From assembly GCA_023259115.1 (NCBI GenBank), contig JAHFQW010000003.1:1-46345 (forward strand): DNA of 46,345 nt. Direction: 5' to 3'. Origin of the DNA: an archaeon. Its GTDB lineage: Archaea; Nanobdellota; Nanobdellia; Woesearchaeales; GW2011-AR9. Both the position numbers and the translations under genes were made by a program. Under the pieces are notes generated by a model. It did no database searches. It was not told where the DNA came from and was given only the letters and a program-made list of their open reading frames with translations. Every line of letters begins with the position of its first letter. Position 1 is the stretch's first letter. This document shows positions 8,392 to 17,600 of this stretch, one piece after another.

Positions 8392-8517
8392 TCACAGAAT
8401 AGCCACCTCATGCTGTATTACGCTTTCTTTTATTTCTGGCCGTAATAATTTAGATTCAATCAAATCTACTTTTTTCTTTATGTTTTCTATTTTCTTGTCT
8501 TTTGTGGGTAAGGACAT
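8392..8517 (-). CDS. Small basic protein, 41 aa
   Basis: A 41-residue ORF beginning MSLPTKDKKIENIKKKVDLI and ending SVIQHEVAIL. It looks like a single amphipathic helix and may form a coiled coil. Its ATG at 8517 lies about 26 bases downstream (minus strand) of a TTTAAATATAA box at 8537-8550, the spacing seen for leaderless genes in this window. It ends 75 bases before the HIT-like gene and may be co-transcribed with it. No family recognised. Confidence 0.4.
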   Translation of the reverse strand: MSLPTKDKKIENIKKKVDLIESKLLRPEIKESVIQHEVAIL

Positions 8518-8571
8518 ATGATTATAAAAGAAGATGTTATATTTAAATTTGTCTGGAAAGATAGTTGCTAT

Positions 8572-9162
8572 TCATTTTTCTTGTGAAGAGATATTTTTTG
8601 AGGAGGGAAATGTTGAGGCAGGGTGGGGGGAAAAATCACCACAGAGTTCTTTTTTGCCATCTGGGAGGTCACCGCAGAGTTCTGAGATGACTCTTTGAGT
8701 TGTTTTTATCCCGGCATTATTATAGAGATCGGATAAAGTATAACATTCGATTGCTACACAGTATAACGCTTGTTCGCCATAGGCGTTGATGGAGATATGG
8801 GAACCAGGAGTAAATTGGGGGTATAGAGTCAGAGCAGAATTATTAATCAATGGGGAGTTAGTACATTTAAAACGAGAACCGAGTAATTCTTGAGCATTAT
8901 TCTGCAAAGAATGAAGAAATGATAAATTTCTCCGAAAAGGGATTAGCATGACATGGTATTCTGGGTTGTGTGCATGCTGGGCAATACGGTTTGTGTAGAG
9001 ATTTAATAAACGATGTGCATACTGTTCTCCATTGATTTTGTGATCTTTTAGAACATGAGCAATTACGTTGTAGTCTTCTAAGTGATTGCCATAGGGTAAT
9101 TTGGAAAAGAGATTTATGCCAAACCAAGGATGAACGATGAGGTCTAGAGTTATATGCTGCAT
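8572..9162 (-). CDS. Hypothetical protein, 196 aa
   Basis: No family recognised. A soluble protein beginning MQHITLDLIVHPWFGINLFS, with a segment that reads like a short alpha/beta fold (YHVMLIPFRRNLSFLHSL, then SHISINAYGEQALYCVAIE). The C-terminal 50 residues are polar and Pro/Ser-rich, with ELCGDLPDG and ELCGDF in close repeat. I prefer the ATG at 9162, where the ordered part begins; an in-frame start at 9192 adds ten residues of low conservation potential. It lies downstream of the divergent-free stretch next to TFB on the same strand. Confidence 0.55.
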   Translation of the reverse strand: MQHITLDLIVHPWFGINLFSKLPYGNHLEDYNVIAHVLKDHKINGEQYAHRLLNLYTNRIAQHAHNPEYHVMLIPFRRNLSFLHSLQNNAQELLGSRFKCTNSPLINNSALTLYPQFTPGSHISINAYGEQALYCVAIECYTLSDLYNNAGIKTTQRVISELCGDLPDGKKELCGDFSPHPASTFPSSKNISSQEK

Positions 9163-9250
9163 GATATTATCTTCCAACACACACAAAACCACAAAAGATT
9201 GGAATATTTAGTCCGCGATGGATGGAACCCAAAGATATCTCTATTACGGT

Positions 9251-10174
9251 TTACTTCTTTTTACTCTTTTCAACTTCTTTACTGAGTTTGAGTTTTTTTA
9301 TCAGTTCTTTATAGCGATTACGAATGGTGACTTCGGTGACGCCCGCAACGTCAGCGACTTCACGCTGGGTGCGTTTTTCACCATGCAATAAGCTTGAGAC
9401 GTATAATGATGCTGCGGCAATGCCTGTTGGTCCACGTCCTGAGGTGAGTTCAATGTCTCGTGCCATCTCTAAGATTTCAACAGCTTTGGATTGGGTTTCG
9501 GGACTAAGCTTGAGGGCGGAGGCGAAACGAGGGATATAATCAGCAGGATTACTTGGTTTGATGTTGATGCCGAGTTCTCGGGTGACAAATCTGTAGGTGC
9601 GACCGATTTCTTTCTTTTCAATTCCTGAGGCTTCGGACATTTCATCTAGAGTTCGGGGAATTTCATGACGTCGGCAGGCGGCATATAATGCGCCGGCGAT
9701 AACTGATTCCATGGATCGACCACGTACGAGGCCTTTTTGCACGGCTAAACGATAGATTCTTGCGGCTTCTTCTTCGACGGATCGAGGAAGCCTGAGAAAA
9801 GAGCTGACACGTTTTAATTCGGCAAGAGCGACTTTTAAGTTTCGTTCAATGGCGGTACTTATACGAATGTTCCATTTACGTAAGCGAAAGAATTTGTCGC
9901 GTTCTTTGTCTGAGCCAAGTTTGTAAAAGTCAGAGGTGGTTCCTACTTCGGTTCCTAGTCCTTTATCAAATTGGGTTTCAGAAGTGGGTGCTCCAGTTCG
10001 GCGTTTACTACCGCCACCGTCGTCTTCAAAGTCACGCCATTCTTGCGAGAAGTCTATCATACGATCTTCGATAACTAACCCACAATCTCGACAGATGGTT
10101 TCGCCTTTTTCAACGTCACGAAAAATATTGCGGCTAGCACATTCTGGACACTCTTTGAGGGTTTTGCGAATCAT
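9251..10174 (-). CDS. tfb: Transcription initiation factor IIB (TFB)
   Basis: It recruits RNA polymerase to TBP-bound TATA promoters. The zinc ribbon is intact (CPECASRNI ... TICRDCGLVIEDR), followed by the B-reader/linker (SQEWRDFEDD ... RRTGAPTSE), and two cyclin-like repeats (about residues 105-200 and 200-300; VSSFLRLPRSVEEEAARIYR and RFASALKLSPETQSKAVEIL). The C-terminal HTH contacting the BRE is present (TQREVADVAGVTEVTIRNRY). Length, 307 aa, is typical. I chose ATG 10174 (MIRKTLKECPEC) because the fold starts there; an in-frame start at 10189 adds five residues. A TATA-like CTATATAAATA lies on the minus strand near 10205-10220. Confidence 0.97.
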   Translation of the reverse strand: MIRKTLKECPECASRNIFRDVEKGETICRDCGLVIEDRMIDFSQEWRDFEDDGGGSKRRTGAPTSETQFDKGLGTEVGTTSDFYKLGSDKERDKFFRLRKWNIRISTAIERNLKVALAELKRVSSFLRLPRSVEEEAARIYRLAVQKGLVRGRSMESVIAGALYAACRRHEIPRTLDEMSEASGIEKKEIGRTYRFVTRELGINIKPSNPADYIPRFASALKLSPETQSKAVEILEMARDIELTSGRGPTGIAAASLYVSSLLHGEKRTQREVADVAGVTEVTIRNRYKELIKKLKLSKEVEKSKKK

Positions 10175-10301
10175 GGGAGGTGAGAACAATATAACCTAAT
10201 TTTAGGTATATTTATATAGGATTTCTTCTTCCCCTTTATAAACTTTGTGGTGTTTTGAGGTAAATAGAAAGATTTATATAGGTAGAAAATTTACTTGGGT
10301 T

Positions 10302-10448
10302 ATGGAAAAGAGAGGGCAATTGTTACAAATTGAGTTCCACTATTTTATTGTAGGGTTTCTTTTAGGGTTAGTGTTGGCGCTAGTTCTTGTGGCGCTGGGA
10401 ACAAGGCATGTTATTCCGTTTCAGGTGCCGTTTGTGTGTACGCCGTAA
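10302..10448 (+). CDS. Small membrane protein, 48 aa (tandem copy 1)
   Basis: A 48-residue protein beginning MEKRGQLLQIEFHYF, then one long hydrophobic helix (about residues 16-36, IVGFLLGLVLALVLVALG), then a short tail ending PFQVPFVCTP. Its neighbour at 10485 has the same plan, so the pair is a tandem duplication. The N-terminus, charged residues then RGQ and a Glu before the hydrophobic stretch, recalls archaeal class III (type-IV-pilin-like) signal peptides, though Glu is at +6 rather than +5 after the Gly-Gln junction. A TATA box GATTTATATA at 10271-10280 sits 25 bases before ATG 10302, so the message is probably leaderless. Function unknown. Confidence 0.7.
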   Translation: MEKRGQLLQIEFHYFIVGFLLGLVLALVLVALGTRHVIPFQVPFVCTP

Positions 10449-10484
10449 ATAGGTGAAAAGAAGAAAAGTATTGGTGTTTTATAT

Positions 10485-10628
10485 ATGGAAAGACGGGGAC
10501 AGCTTGAGTTTATTGAGATGAAGTATTTCTTTATGGGCTTATTGATTGGGCTACTGGGGGGGCTGATCTTGGTTAAGTTAGGCATAATTGGCACGTTGCC
10601 GTTTAAAGTGCCGTTGGTGTGTGGATAG
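10485..10628 (+). CDS. Small membrane protein, 47 aa (tandem copy 2)
   Basis: A 47-residue paralogue of the preceding gene: MERRGQLEFIEMKYFFMG, one transmembrane helix rich in Gly and Leu (LLIGLLGGLILVKLG), and the conserved ending LPFKVPLVCG. The shared features are the RGQ near the N-terminus, an acidic residue before the helix, and PF-x-VP-[FL]-VC at the end. The Cys near the C-terminus is kept in both. The gap between the two genes is 36 bases with AGGTGAA in it, so the second is likely read from the same message. No known function. Confidence 0.7.
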   Translation: MERRGQLEFIEMKYFFMGLLIGLLGGLILVKLGIIGTLPFKVPLVCG

Positions 10629-10817
10629 GGGTTTTATAGGCGATTTGTGGTAGAGAAGCTGCCTAGATTGTTTGATTTCTATGGCAATTTACTATATATT
10701 AGGCAGAATAGAAAATATTATAAGCGGATGTTTCTTTGAAGTTTTTTAAAAAGAAGTGAGATTGAGTCGAGGTATTCTCATTGCTAATAGTTAAAAAATA
10801 GAAAAGAGGGCTGTACC

Positions 10818-11366
10818 ATGGATGTAGAACGAATTCAGAAGATAAATACGTTGGCCGTCGATTTGATGCGACGAGGGCTTGCAAGTGATAGAGAAGATGC
10901 GGTGAAGCAAGCAGAGGCAGTATATCATAATCGTGATCCGGAAGGATTTAATTCTATTCGTGAAACGATGGCGGGTGTGAAAGAAGAAGCGCGACGAGCA
11001 GAAGGAGGAAATGGTGCGGCAGGAGATAATTCAGATTTATCATCGGAGAAAGTGAAAGATATTTTGGAGAAGAACACCAAATATATCATCACGCAATTGA
11101 GAGCGTTCCAAGAGAAAGTGGAAGGAATGGAAAAAGAGATTGTAACATTACGTTCACAGTTATCATCGGTGCGAGCGGGTGCTATGAGTTCAGCAGGCAG
11201 CGGGGAAGTTAGAATTCAATCTGCCTCGCCAGAACGACCAGTGAGTGTGCCGGCAAGTGCGCAAGGAAGCGGAGGAGGCTCTTCTTCTACGAGTCATCCA
11301 CGTTCAGGGAATTATAATGTGGGTGATGTGTCAATTGAGAAGTTCTTTTATGCAGGGCATAAGTAG
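10818..11366 (+). CDS. Hypothetical coiled-coil protein, 182 aa
   Basis: No family recognised. Residues 1-60 form a helical region (MDVERIQKINTLAVDLMRRG, then ASDREDAVKQAEAVYHNRD). A polar linker follows, then a heptad-like helix at about residues 75-118 (KYIITQLRAFQEKVEGMEKE). Residues 120-165 are low-complexity Ser/Gly/Pro, and the protein closes with an ordered tail, GDVSIEKFFYAGHK. It looks like a cytoplasmic scaffold or adaptor with a short docking tail. GAGGG lies just before the ATG, and an A-rich TATA-like sequence lies further up. T-rich DNA after the stop probably terminates transcription. Confidence 0.7.
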   Translation: MDVERIQKINTLAVDLMRRGLASDREDAVKQAEAVYHNRDPEGFNSIRETMAGVKEEARRAEGGNGAAGDNSDLSSEKVKDILEKNTKYIITQLRAFQEKVEGMEKEIVTLRSQLSSVRAGAMSSAGSGEVRIQSASPERPVSVPASAQGSGGGSSSTSHPRSGNYNVGDVSIEKFFYAGHK

Positions 11367-11438
11367 ATGATTTCTCTTTTTGTTTGTTTTTTTTATTTTT
11401 GAGAAAAATGAGCTGGTTCTGTTTAGGGAGAGGTAGGA

Positions 11439-12080
11439 TTATATCCCAATAAGACGTAGGTACATGTTTTCTAGGTCGAAGAGGCTCTTTGCAGAGGAAT
11501 TACAAGCATGGCTGGACAGAGACCAGAGCTGGGCAGTGGAGAAGATAGAACTTCCCCCAAAATATAAAGGCATCAGAGAAGCGGTGCTGTCTGTTTCTTG
11601 GGCTACGGCATCAACATATGCTTCTAGTCTCTCTTGCGATCTCGCAAGATATTGCCACACAAGCGATTGTTTTGCTTCATTTAGGGTATAATTTTTTCCA
11701 TGTAATTGACGGATGTCATGTTCGGATAATTTTAAGCCAGGAAGATGTTTTGTGAGATAGGCGGGCAGAAATAGGGTGTTATGCACTACATATTTTTCCA
11801 AATCGATTTGGTGAAGAAGTTCTTTTACTTGAGGATCATAGATCAGAATTTTTCCACTCTGGCTTTGCGGATCATATACTAAGAGGTCACAGGTATGGAT
11901 ATAATTGTCCCACCAAGTATCATGAAATGGTTTTAATGAGGGGATATTGCGCACGTCGAGACGACGTTGCATGATATCGGAGATAGACAGTGGTGTTTTT
12001 CCCTGGGTGAAAAGAAGAGAAATTTGTTGGCTGCTACTGCCGTAATATTCTTGATATGCGTCACCGAGTTGTAGGGCCAT
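11439..12080 (-). CDS. Hypothetical protein, 213 aa
   Basis: No family recognised. A soluble protein, MALQLGDAYQEYYGSSSQQI onward, with aromatic-rich HDTWWDNYIHTCDLLVYDP (about residues 53-71) and a long helical second half (NEAKQSLVWQYLARSQERLE). There is no signal peptide, membrane span or obvious catalytic motif. It has its own short unit, convergent with the coiled-coil gene and co-directional with the Sfm1-like gene 150 bases upstream. It probably belongs to the set of lineage-specific orphans in this window. Confidence 0.6.
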   Translation of the reverse strand: MALQLGDAYQEYYGSSSQQISLLFTQGKTPLSISDIMQRRLDVRNIPSLKPFHDTWWDNYIHTCDLLVYDPQSQSGKILIYDPQVKELLHQIDLEKYVVHNTLFLPAYLTKHLPGLKLSEHDIRQLHGKNYTLNEAKQSLVWQYLARSQERLEAYVDAVAQETDSTASLMPLYFGGSSIFSTAQLWSLSSHACNSSAKSLFDLENMYLRLIGI

Positions 12081-12229
12081 GGGAAATTACCGTTGTTGAT
12101 ACTTAGGTGAAGAAGAGGTTTATTTATAATATTTTTGTAAGAGTGTTACTTTAAAGTGGTTTTCTTACGCCTCAAAACAATGGGGGTTACAGTTATAGTG
12201 TTAGTGACATTCAAAAAATATTTATATCT

Positions 12230-12802
12230 TCAAAACATTTTTTGTTTTTTTAAGAATTCTTTGAACCCAGGGGCAAGAAAGGGTTTGCCATGTAGAAGAA
12301 CGTAACGAAAAGGGAGAACTACGGATTCACCTTTGTCTATAGTAATTTCTAAAGTATCTTGGTATTTGAATTCGTTAAGTGTCTTGTGATGTTCAAGGAT
12401 TTCTTTTGCAACATACACGGCGTTGTCGGTTGGGAATTGTTCTTTACCCAGATGGCGAGTGAGAATGGTTTTACAGAATTGGCTGAGTTCTTTTTTGGTT
12501 CTAGCTTTCATGGGATGGTCGCCTAAGATTCCACCTATTATTATATAGGTGAATTCTTGGGCATCCTGTGGCGTGAGTGGGGATGCGGCGAAGGGATCGA
12601 GAATACACGCTTTCTCAAGAGGGATGTGGCGAACACTTTGAGTGTGAACTGTACCCAGAGGTTGAAGTTTCTTTTTTTGTGCTGATGTTTTGATATTAGT
12701 AAAGATGAGGTTTTGTTTGCCGACAATTTGAGAGATATGGGTATATTCTAAGAGGCACCAAGGATAGAGTTTGGCTTCAAGATGTTCGATGATATATTTC
12801 AT
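12230..12802 (-). CDS. Sfm1-like SPOUT protein-arginine methyltransferase
   Basis: The sequence matches the yeast Sfm1/YOR021C family (SPOUT fold, methylates an arginine of ribosomal protein uS3 in yeast). Shared features are MKYIIEHLEAKLYPWCLLEY at the start, the central ILDPFAASPLTPQDAQEF, the knotted SAM-binding GGILGDHPMKARTKKEL, and RHLGKEQFPTDNAVYVAKEI and LPFRYVLLHGKPFLAPG near the end. Length, 190 aa, is close to the family. I chose ATG 12802 because the family begins at MKYIIEH; an upstream TTG at 12871 adds 23 residues but sits nearer the predicted transcription start. The substrate in this archaeon, uS3 or another protein, is inferred only. Confidence 0.8.
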   Translation of the reverse strand: MKYIIEHLEAKLYPWCLLEYTHISQIVGKQNLIFTNIKTSAQKKKLQPLGTVHTQSVRHIPLEKACILDPFAASPLTPQDAQEFTYIIIGGILGDHPMKARTKKELSQFCKTILTRHLGKEQFPTDNAVYVAKEILEHHKTLNEFKYQDTLEITIDKGESVVLPFRYVLLHGKPFLAPGFKEFLKKQKMF

Positions 12803-12896
12803 GGAGTTAGAGGAAAGAATGAGGGGTTTTAAAGATTGCGGCAGGGGATGTGAGTATTTGGCATGATGCAAAAAAATAGGTGTTTGCTACGAAAGA

Positions 12897-12908
12897 TTTA
12901 TATATAAA
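12897..12908. promoter_or_regulatory. Symmetric TATA box of a divergent promoter
   Basis: TTTATATATAAA is its own reverse complement. It sits so that transcription would start near 12928 on the plus strand (surface protein) and near 12876 on the minus strand (Sfm1-like gene). Confidence 0.55.
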
Positions 12909-12948
12909 GTAACTACTTTAGAATAAAAACTCCCAGGGGGTAGACACC

Positions 12949-14424
12949 ATTACATCTACAAAACTATTATTAGGACTATTGATTACGATTTTATTAATGC
13001 AGGTTGTGCAGGCAGATATTCAACTCTCAGATAGCTCCAGTCTAATTACACTTGATGTGGATTATGGCTTGTTGCGAAGCAATAATAATGTGGCTTTAGA
13101 TTTACAGCCAAAAACGGTTACGTTCACCGATACGAATGCCAATGAAAATGCGACGTTTGAAGTGATTCCAGTGGATTCACGCTATTCATTGACGTTAGAT
13201 AGTTCAAAAGTTAATTCTCTTAATACAGCGATTCCCGCAATTGGAAAAGATTTGATTCTTAATTTGAAAGCGCCAACAGGAGTAAACCAGGGACAAACGC
13301 CGACAATTGCAAAAATTCATGTGAAATCTGCAACAGTGGATAAGACATTTGAGGTGAATGTGAATGTGTTACCTGAGCTTGAATTAAATAAGATTGTGGT
13401 TTCTTTGAATGGGAATGAAGAGAAGAATGTGGGTAGTGATGGCGGTTCAGTTAAAAATATAAAGCCAGGGGATAAAATTTCGATGCGTTTTGTGATTGAT
13501 AATCATTACGATAGTGATTATAATTATGGTGATGTTGATGGAACTATTGGTGTGAAACTAGATGATTCTGATTTTGGCGATACGGTTGATGAAGAGACGG
13601 ATTTCAGCATCAATGCGGGTGATAAAATGGATTCACTCAAAGATGGCGTGATTGAGTTTAATGTGCCACAAGATGTGAAAGAAGGAGATTATACCGCAGA
13701 TATCAAAGTAGAAGGAAAAGATCAAAATAAAGCTAAGTTTAAGATACAGTGGAAGATGACTCTGCGAGTGCAACGAAATAAAGATGATGTGCGCATTGAT
13801 AGTATTACACTTGACCCAATTGAGGTTAATTGTGCACCACGCAACATTCAAATTGTAACAAAAGTGTCTAATCAAGGGAGTAATAATCAGAAACATGTGA
13901 CACTCAATGTGGAGAGTAGTTCATTAGGATTGAAGAAGAGCGAGGATTTTCAATTGGATAAAGGGTCTTCAACAGCTAATACAAAAACTTCTTTATGGGA
14001 TATGGAAGTAAGCCCTACACTGAAAGTAGGAACATATACGATTACGGCTAGTGCATTTATGGATTTTACAGTGCCGGCAGATAAGAAGACAGCAACTTTA
14101 ATTGTAAAAGAGTGCCCAACGAAAACGGCTGCGAGTGCTGAGACTGTTAATGTGAATGAAACGACTACACAAAGTGCAGCAGGTACACAACAAAGTTCTG
14201 GTTTGGTTGCAGTGAAAGGAGCTAAGAATACGCCGGCAACACCAGGTGTGGCTTCAAGTGTTTCAAATAATGCGAATAACGCGAACAATAACGTTAATCC
14301 GCTCATTTTGACAAAAGAAAAAGCGCCATATACGGCAGAGGATTATCTTGTGGGGATAATTATTGTGGTTGTCGTGTTTGTATTGGCATTGATTATTTTG
14401 TGTTTAGTGTTATTGTTCAAATGA
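12949..14424 (+). CDS. Secreted membrane-anchored surface protein with apparent ATT start
   Basis: The product has a full signal peptide only if reading begins at ATT 12949: (M)TSTKLLLGLLITILLMQVVQA then DIQLSDSS. The leader GGGGGTAGACACC-ATT mirrors that of the neighbour, GAGGTACACACC-ATG, so ATT seems to replace ATG; the first standard start in frame is TTG 12979, which would cut the signal peptide. The mature part is beta-rich with an Ig/CARDB-like module bounded by Cys (NCAPRNIQIVTKVSNQG to VKECP, about residues 290-390), then a Ser/Thr/Asn linker and a C-terminal membrane anchor (LVGIIIVVVVFVLALII). It is paralogous to the C-terminal module of the 1346-aa protein that follows, so both probably belong to the cell surface layer. 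Confidence 0.75.
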   Translation: MTSTKLLLGLLITILLMQVVQADIQLSDSSSLITLDVDYGLLRSNNNVALDLQPKTVTFTDTNANENATFEVIPVDSRYSLTLDSSKVNSLNTAIPAIGKDLILNLKAPTGVNQGQTPTIAKIHVKSATVDKTFEVNVNVLPELELNKIVVSLNGNEEKNVGSDGGSVKNIKPGDKISMRFVIDNHYDSDYNYGDVDGTIGVKLDDSDFGDTVDEETDFSINAGDKMDSLKDGVIEFNVPQDVKEGDYTADIKVEGKDQNKAKFKIQWKMTLRVQRNKDDVRIDSITLDPIEVNCAPRNIQIVTKVSNQGSNNQKHVTLNVESSSLGLKKSEDFQLDKGSSTANTKTSLWDMEVSPTLKVGTYTITASAFMDFTVPADKKTATLIVKECPTKTAASAETVNVNETTTQSAAGTQQSSGLVAVKGAKNTPATPGVASSVSNNANNANNNVNPLILTKEKAPYTAEDYLVGIIIVVVVFVLALIILCLVLLFK

Positions 14425-14480
14425 ATAAAAGATTACTAGAAGTAAATAAGAGTGATTTGTGAGGATGTTTTTGATAGATG

Positions 14481-14574
14481 TATAGTAGAATTCCATGATT
14501 TTCAAACATTTGTGGAATTCTACTAATAAGTAAATATCCCTAATTATGTTCGAGAACGAGGGATATTTACTATA
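14481..14574 (+). repeat. Double-hairpin element (TAGTA type) upstream of large surface protein
   Basis: Hairpin A pairs 14483-14495 with 14513-14525 (13 bp, perfect, TAGTAGAATTCCA). The linker is ATAA. Hairpin B pairs 14529-14541 with 14559-14571 (13 bp, perfect, AGTAAATATCCCT). The outer ends TATAGTA and TACTATA are also complementary. The architecture matches the copy at 39272-39365 although the stems differ. The next gene starts at 14610. Confidence 0.75.
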
Positions 14575-14609
14575 TTAGTTAGATTAACAATTACCATGAG
14601 GTACACACC

Positions 14610-17600
14610 ATGAAACAGAAAAATATGAAATTTGTTGGATTGACAATAGGAATTGTATTATTATTAGTTGTGAGTATGTGGTCAGCTTTAGCAGCAGCAC
14701 CAGTTGTTAATGCGATTGCTGATCAGGTAGCAACAGTTGATGAACAATATGCTATTGTGGTTACTGCAACAGATGCGGATGTTGGGGATTTGGCAAATTT
14801 GGCGATTTCAGAGGCGGATTCTGATTTACAATTTCTCAAAGTAGATGCGACAAATAAGATGAAGCTAGTGGGTACACCGGTGAAAGGCGGCGATTTTGTT
14901 ATTAAAGTGGTGGTAACTGATGGAAAAGAGAAGTCGCAAGTATCTTCATTTAAAATTCATGTTAATGATGTGGTGTTAGGTATTAAGAATGATGCAACAT
15001 TTACGATTACTATTGCAGGAAAGTCTTATACGCCAAAAGATGCGTTAGCAGTTTCACCAGGGGATAAGGTTACGCTAGCGTTTACGTATAATAATAATTT
15101 CATTTCACAATTATTGGGTTATGTTCAAGTGAGTGCAACGAGTAATCTTAAAGATGATTTTGTGGCATATATTAGTAAAGTTTGGGCAGTGAAACCAGGG
15201 AGTTACCCGACATCAATTCAATTTGTTGTTCCATCAACAATTGTGGATGATAAATTTACGGTATCTGTTAAAGTAGGAGATGAAACAGCGACAGGTAAGA
15301 AATATGGGGATCAGGTTGATTTACTGTTTACAGTTACTAAGAAAATTAAAAATGCGTTTATTAATAGTGTGAGTGTTTCAGATGATACGGTAACTTGTTC
15401 TAAAGTTACAACCACAAGTGTGGAAATTGTAAATAATGGGATTAATGCGTTAGGCCCAGAAGTGTGGGTATTAAACCAACCAGCTTCAGGAATTGGAACG
15501 GATGGGAAACCAGTTACTAGTGCTACAGTTAAAGTTCATTTTCCCGATGATTTTGCGGGCGTAAATCCTGCAAAAATTGATGCGGGAAAATCGGTTACGG
15601 TGAAAGTTCCAGTTGATCTATCAAAAGTAAGTGGAGCGCAAACATTGTATGTATATATTGTGAGCCCTTGGTTTGTTGATGATAATGGTAATTTTGTTTT
15701 TGCTGATTCAAAACAAATAGCTGTGAAGAATGTGGGTGTTTGTTTGAAAACAGATGCGGTACAGAATGCGTTATTTATTGCAAAGAATGCACAGGCAGAG
15801 ACGAGTGTGGATTTACTTGCACAGAATGCGGATGGAACCTATAAGTATATTGATGAAGATAAAAAGATACCCGCGGATTATGGAATTGTATTTTCCATTC
15901 CGGTTAATGGACAAACAAATAAAGCGTTAGTTGATTGTTCTGTGAAAGCGGATGGACATACCCTTAGCTGCGCAAAACCTGCTGCAAATAAAGAAGGAAG
16001 TTCTGATTTGAGTATACAAGTGGATGAGAAAACATTAAAATCTTCATTTACAGAAAAAGCAACGGTTAAGGTTGCACCCATTTTACGATTGAGTGTAGTG
16101 GATATCAATGGTAAAACGGTTGAGGATGTATTAGCAAATGGACTTAGTGTTAATCCGCTCAGTGATGTAGTTATTCATTACAAATTAAGCAATGCGTTAG
16201 ATGAAAAATTGGTAGCGGGCTTAGTGTATTTAGATGATGCAACGTTTAAGTTTGCAACACAAAGTGGGTTTAATTTAAAGAATAAAGAAGAATCAGGTAT
16301 GAAAACGTTTAAAGTATCTCTGCCTGCGAGTGCAGTAGAAGGAAAGTATGATCTTACGTTATGGTCTAAGGCAGTAACGGATTTTGAAAATAAGGCACAA
16401 CAAGATTCTTTTGCATTTAGTATTAATGTGAAACAAAAAGCAGATTTACAAGTTTTGGCAAAAGCCAAAGAGAGTACGCTTGCATGCAAGAGTGATGATG
16501 CAATTGATGTTACCATTACAAATATTGGTAAAGTGGAAAAAACGGGAACAATTACCATTAAAGAAGCTAGTTTGGTTTTGGGAAATGCGGTGGCGTTTAA
16601 AGTTGCACCAAATGGAGGAATTGTTGTACAGAGCGTTCCTATCACGGTTAGCACGCCAGGAAAACATTCTTATAGTGTGTCTGTGGATTATGATTTTGAT
16701 GTAGAAAAATTTCCAGGAAACACGGTTACAACAAGTGCCGATATAAGCAAAGATAGTTGTTTGGATGTGGCGTCAGCTTTGCCTGCGGGTAATAGTATAG
16801 TCATTATGGAGAGTCAAAGCCAGCTCTTTAGCGTGAAAGTTAACAAAGTAGGATTTGAAAATCTTGTAACGTGGTATGTTGATGATGTGCAGGTGGCAAA
16901 TGGGTTAACATATACATTTTCTCCGGGAAAATTGGGAGTATATAAAGTACAGGCCAAGTTGAATGGAGAACAAACAAATCTATGGACGGTCACGGTGAGC
17001 AACAAACCAGTTACACAGAACTTGAAGACAAATATGGGGGATAATCCAACTAAACAGCAATTAGCGGCAATGGATGGTTTGACTGTGGAGACAAAATCAG
17101 GATCTTTTGGGAAAATTGAGTATGTCCAAAAAGTGGATCTAACAAATGTATTAGATTTGGATAAAGCAATTACGATTGCGGATGGATTGGCAGGGGTAGA
17201 TAGTGCAAATTATCCTGGATTGAATAAGCCGGCAAAAATTACATTATATAAGACGTTTACTACTCCGGTTATTTTAAAAGTGGATGAGAAAGGGCAGAGT
17301 GCAGTTTGTACGACTTGTACGATATTGGGAAATACCAATGGACAATTTGTGTTTAGTGTCGATGGTTTTTCTACCTATAAAGTACAAGAGAAACAAGCGG
17401 TAGGTATTGCAATTTCCACGATTCCCGCAATTGAAAATGTGGATTTAGGCAATACAACGACATTTTCATTTATCGTGACAAATACGGGTACGGTTGATGC
17501 ATTGAATAATGTGGTGCTGAATCTTGCGGATATATCAAAATATTCTCCTAAAGTGATAGATGATGTTGTAAAAACATTGGGGCCAGGACAGTCTGATAAT

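Noticed and set aside
10659-10706. CTGCCTA/TAGGCAG inverted repeat after the small membrane genes as an element copy
   Set aside because: It contains TTTACTATAT but has only a 7-bp stem, a 34-base loop and no second hairpin.
14481-14574. Integron attC site
   Set aside because: There are no GTTRRRY core sites and no integrase in the window.
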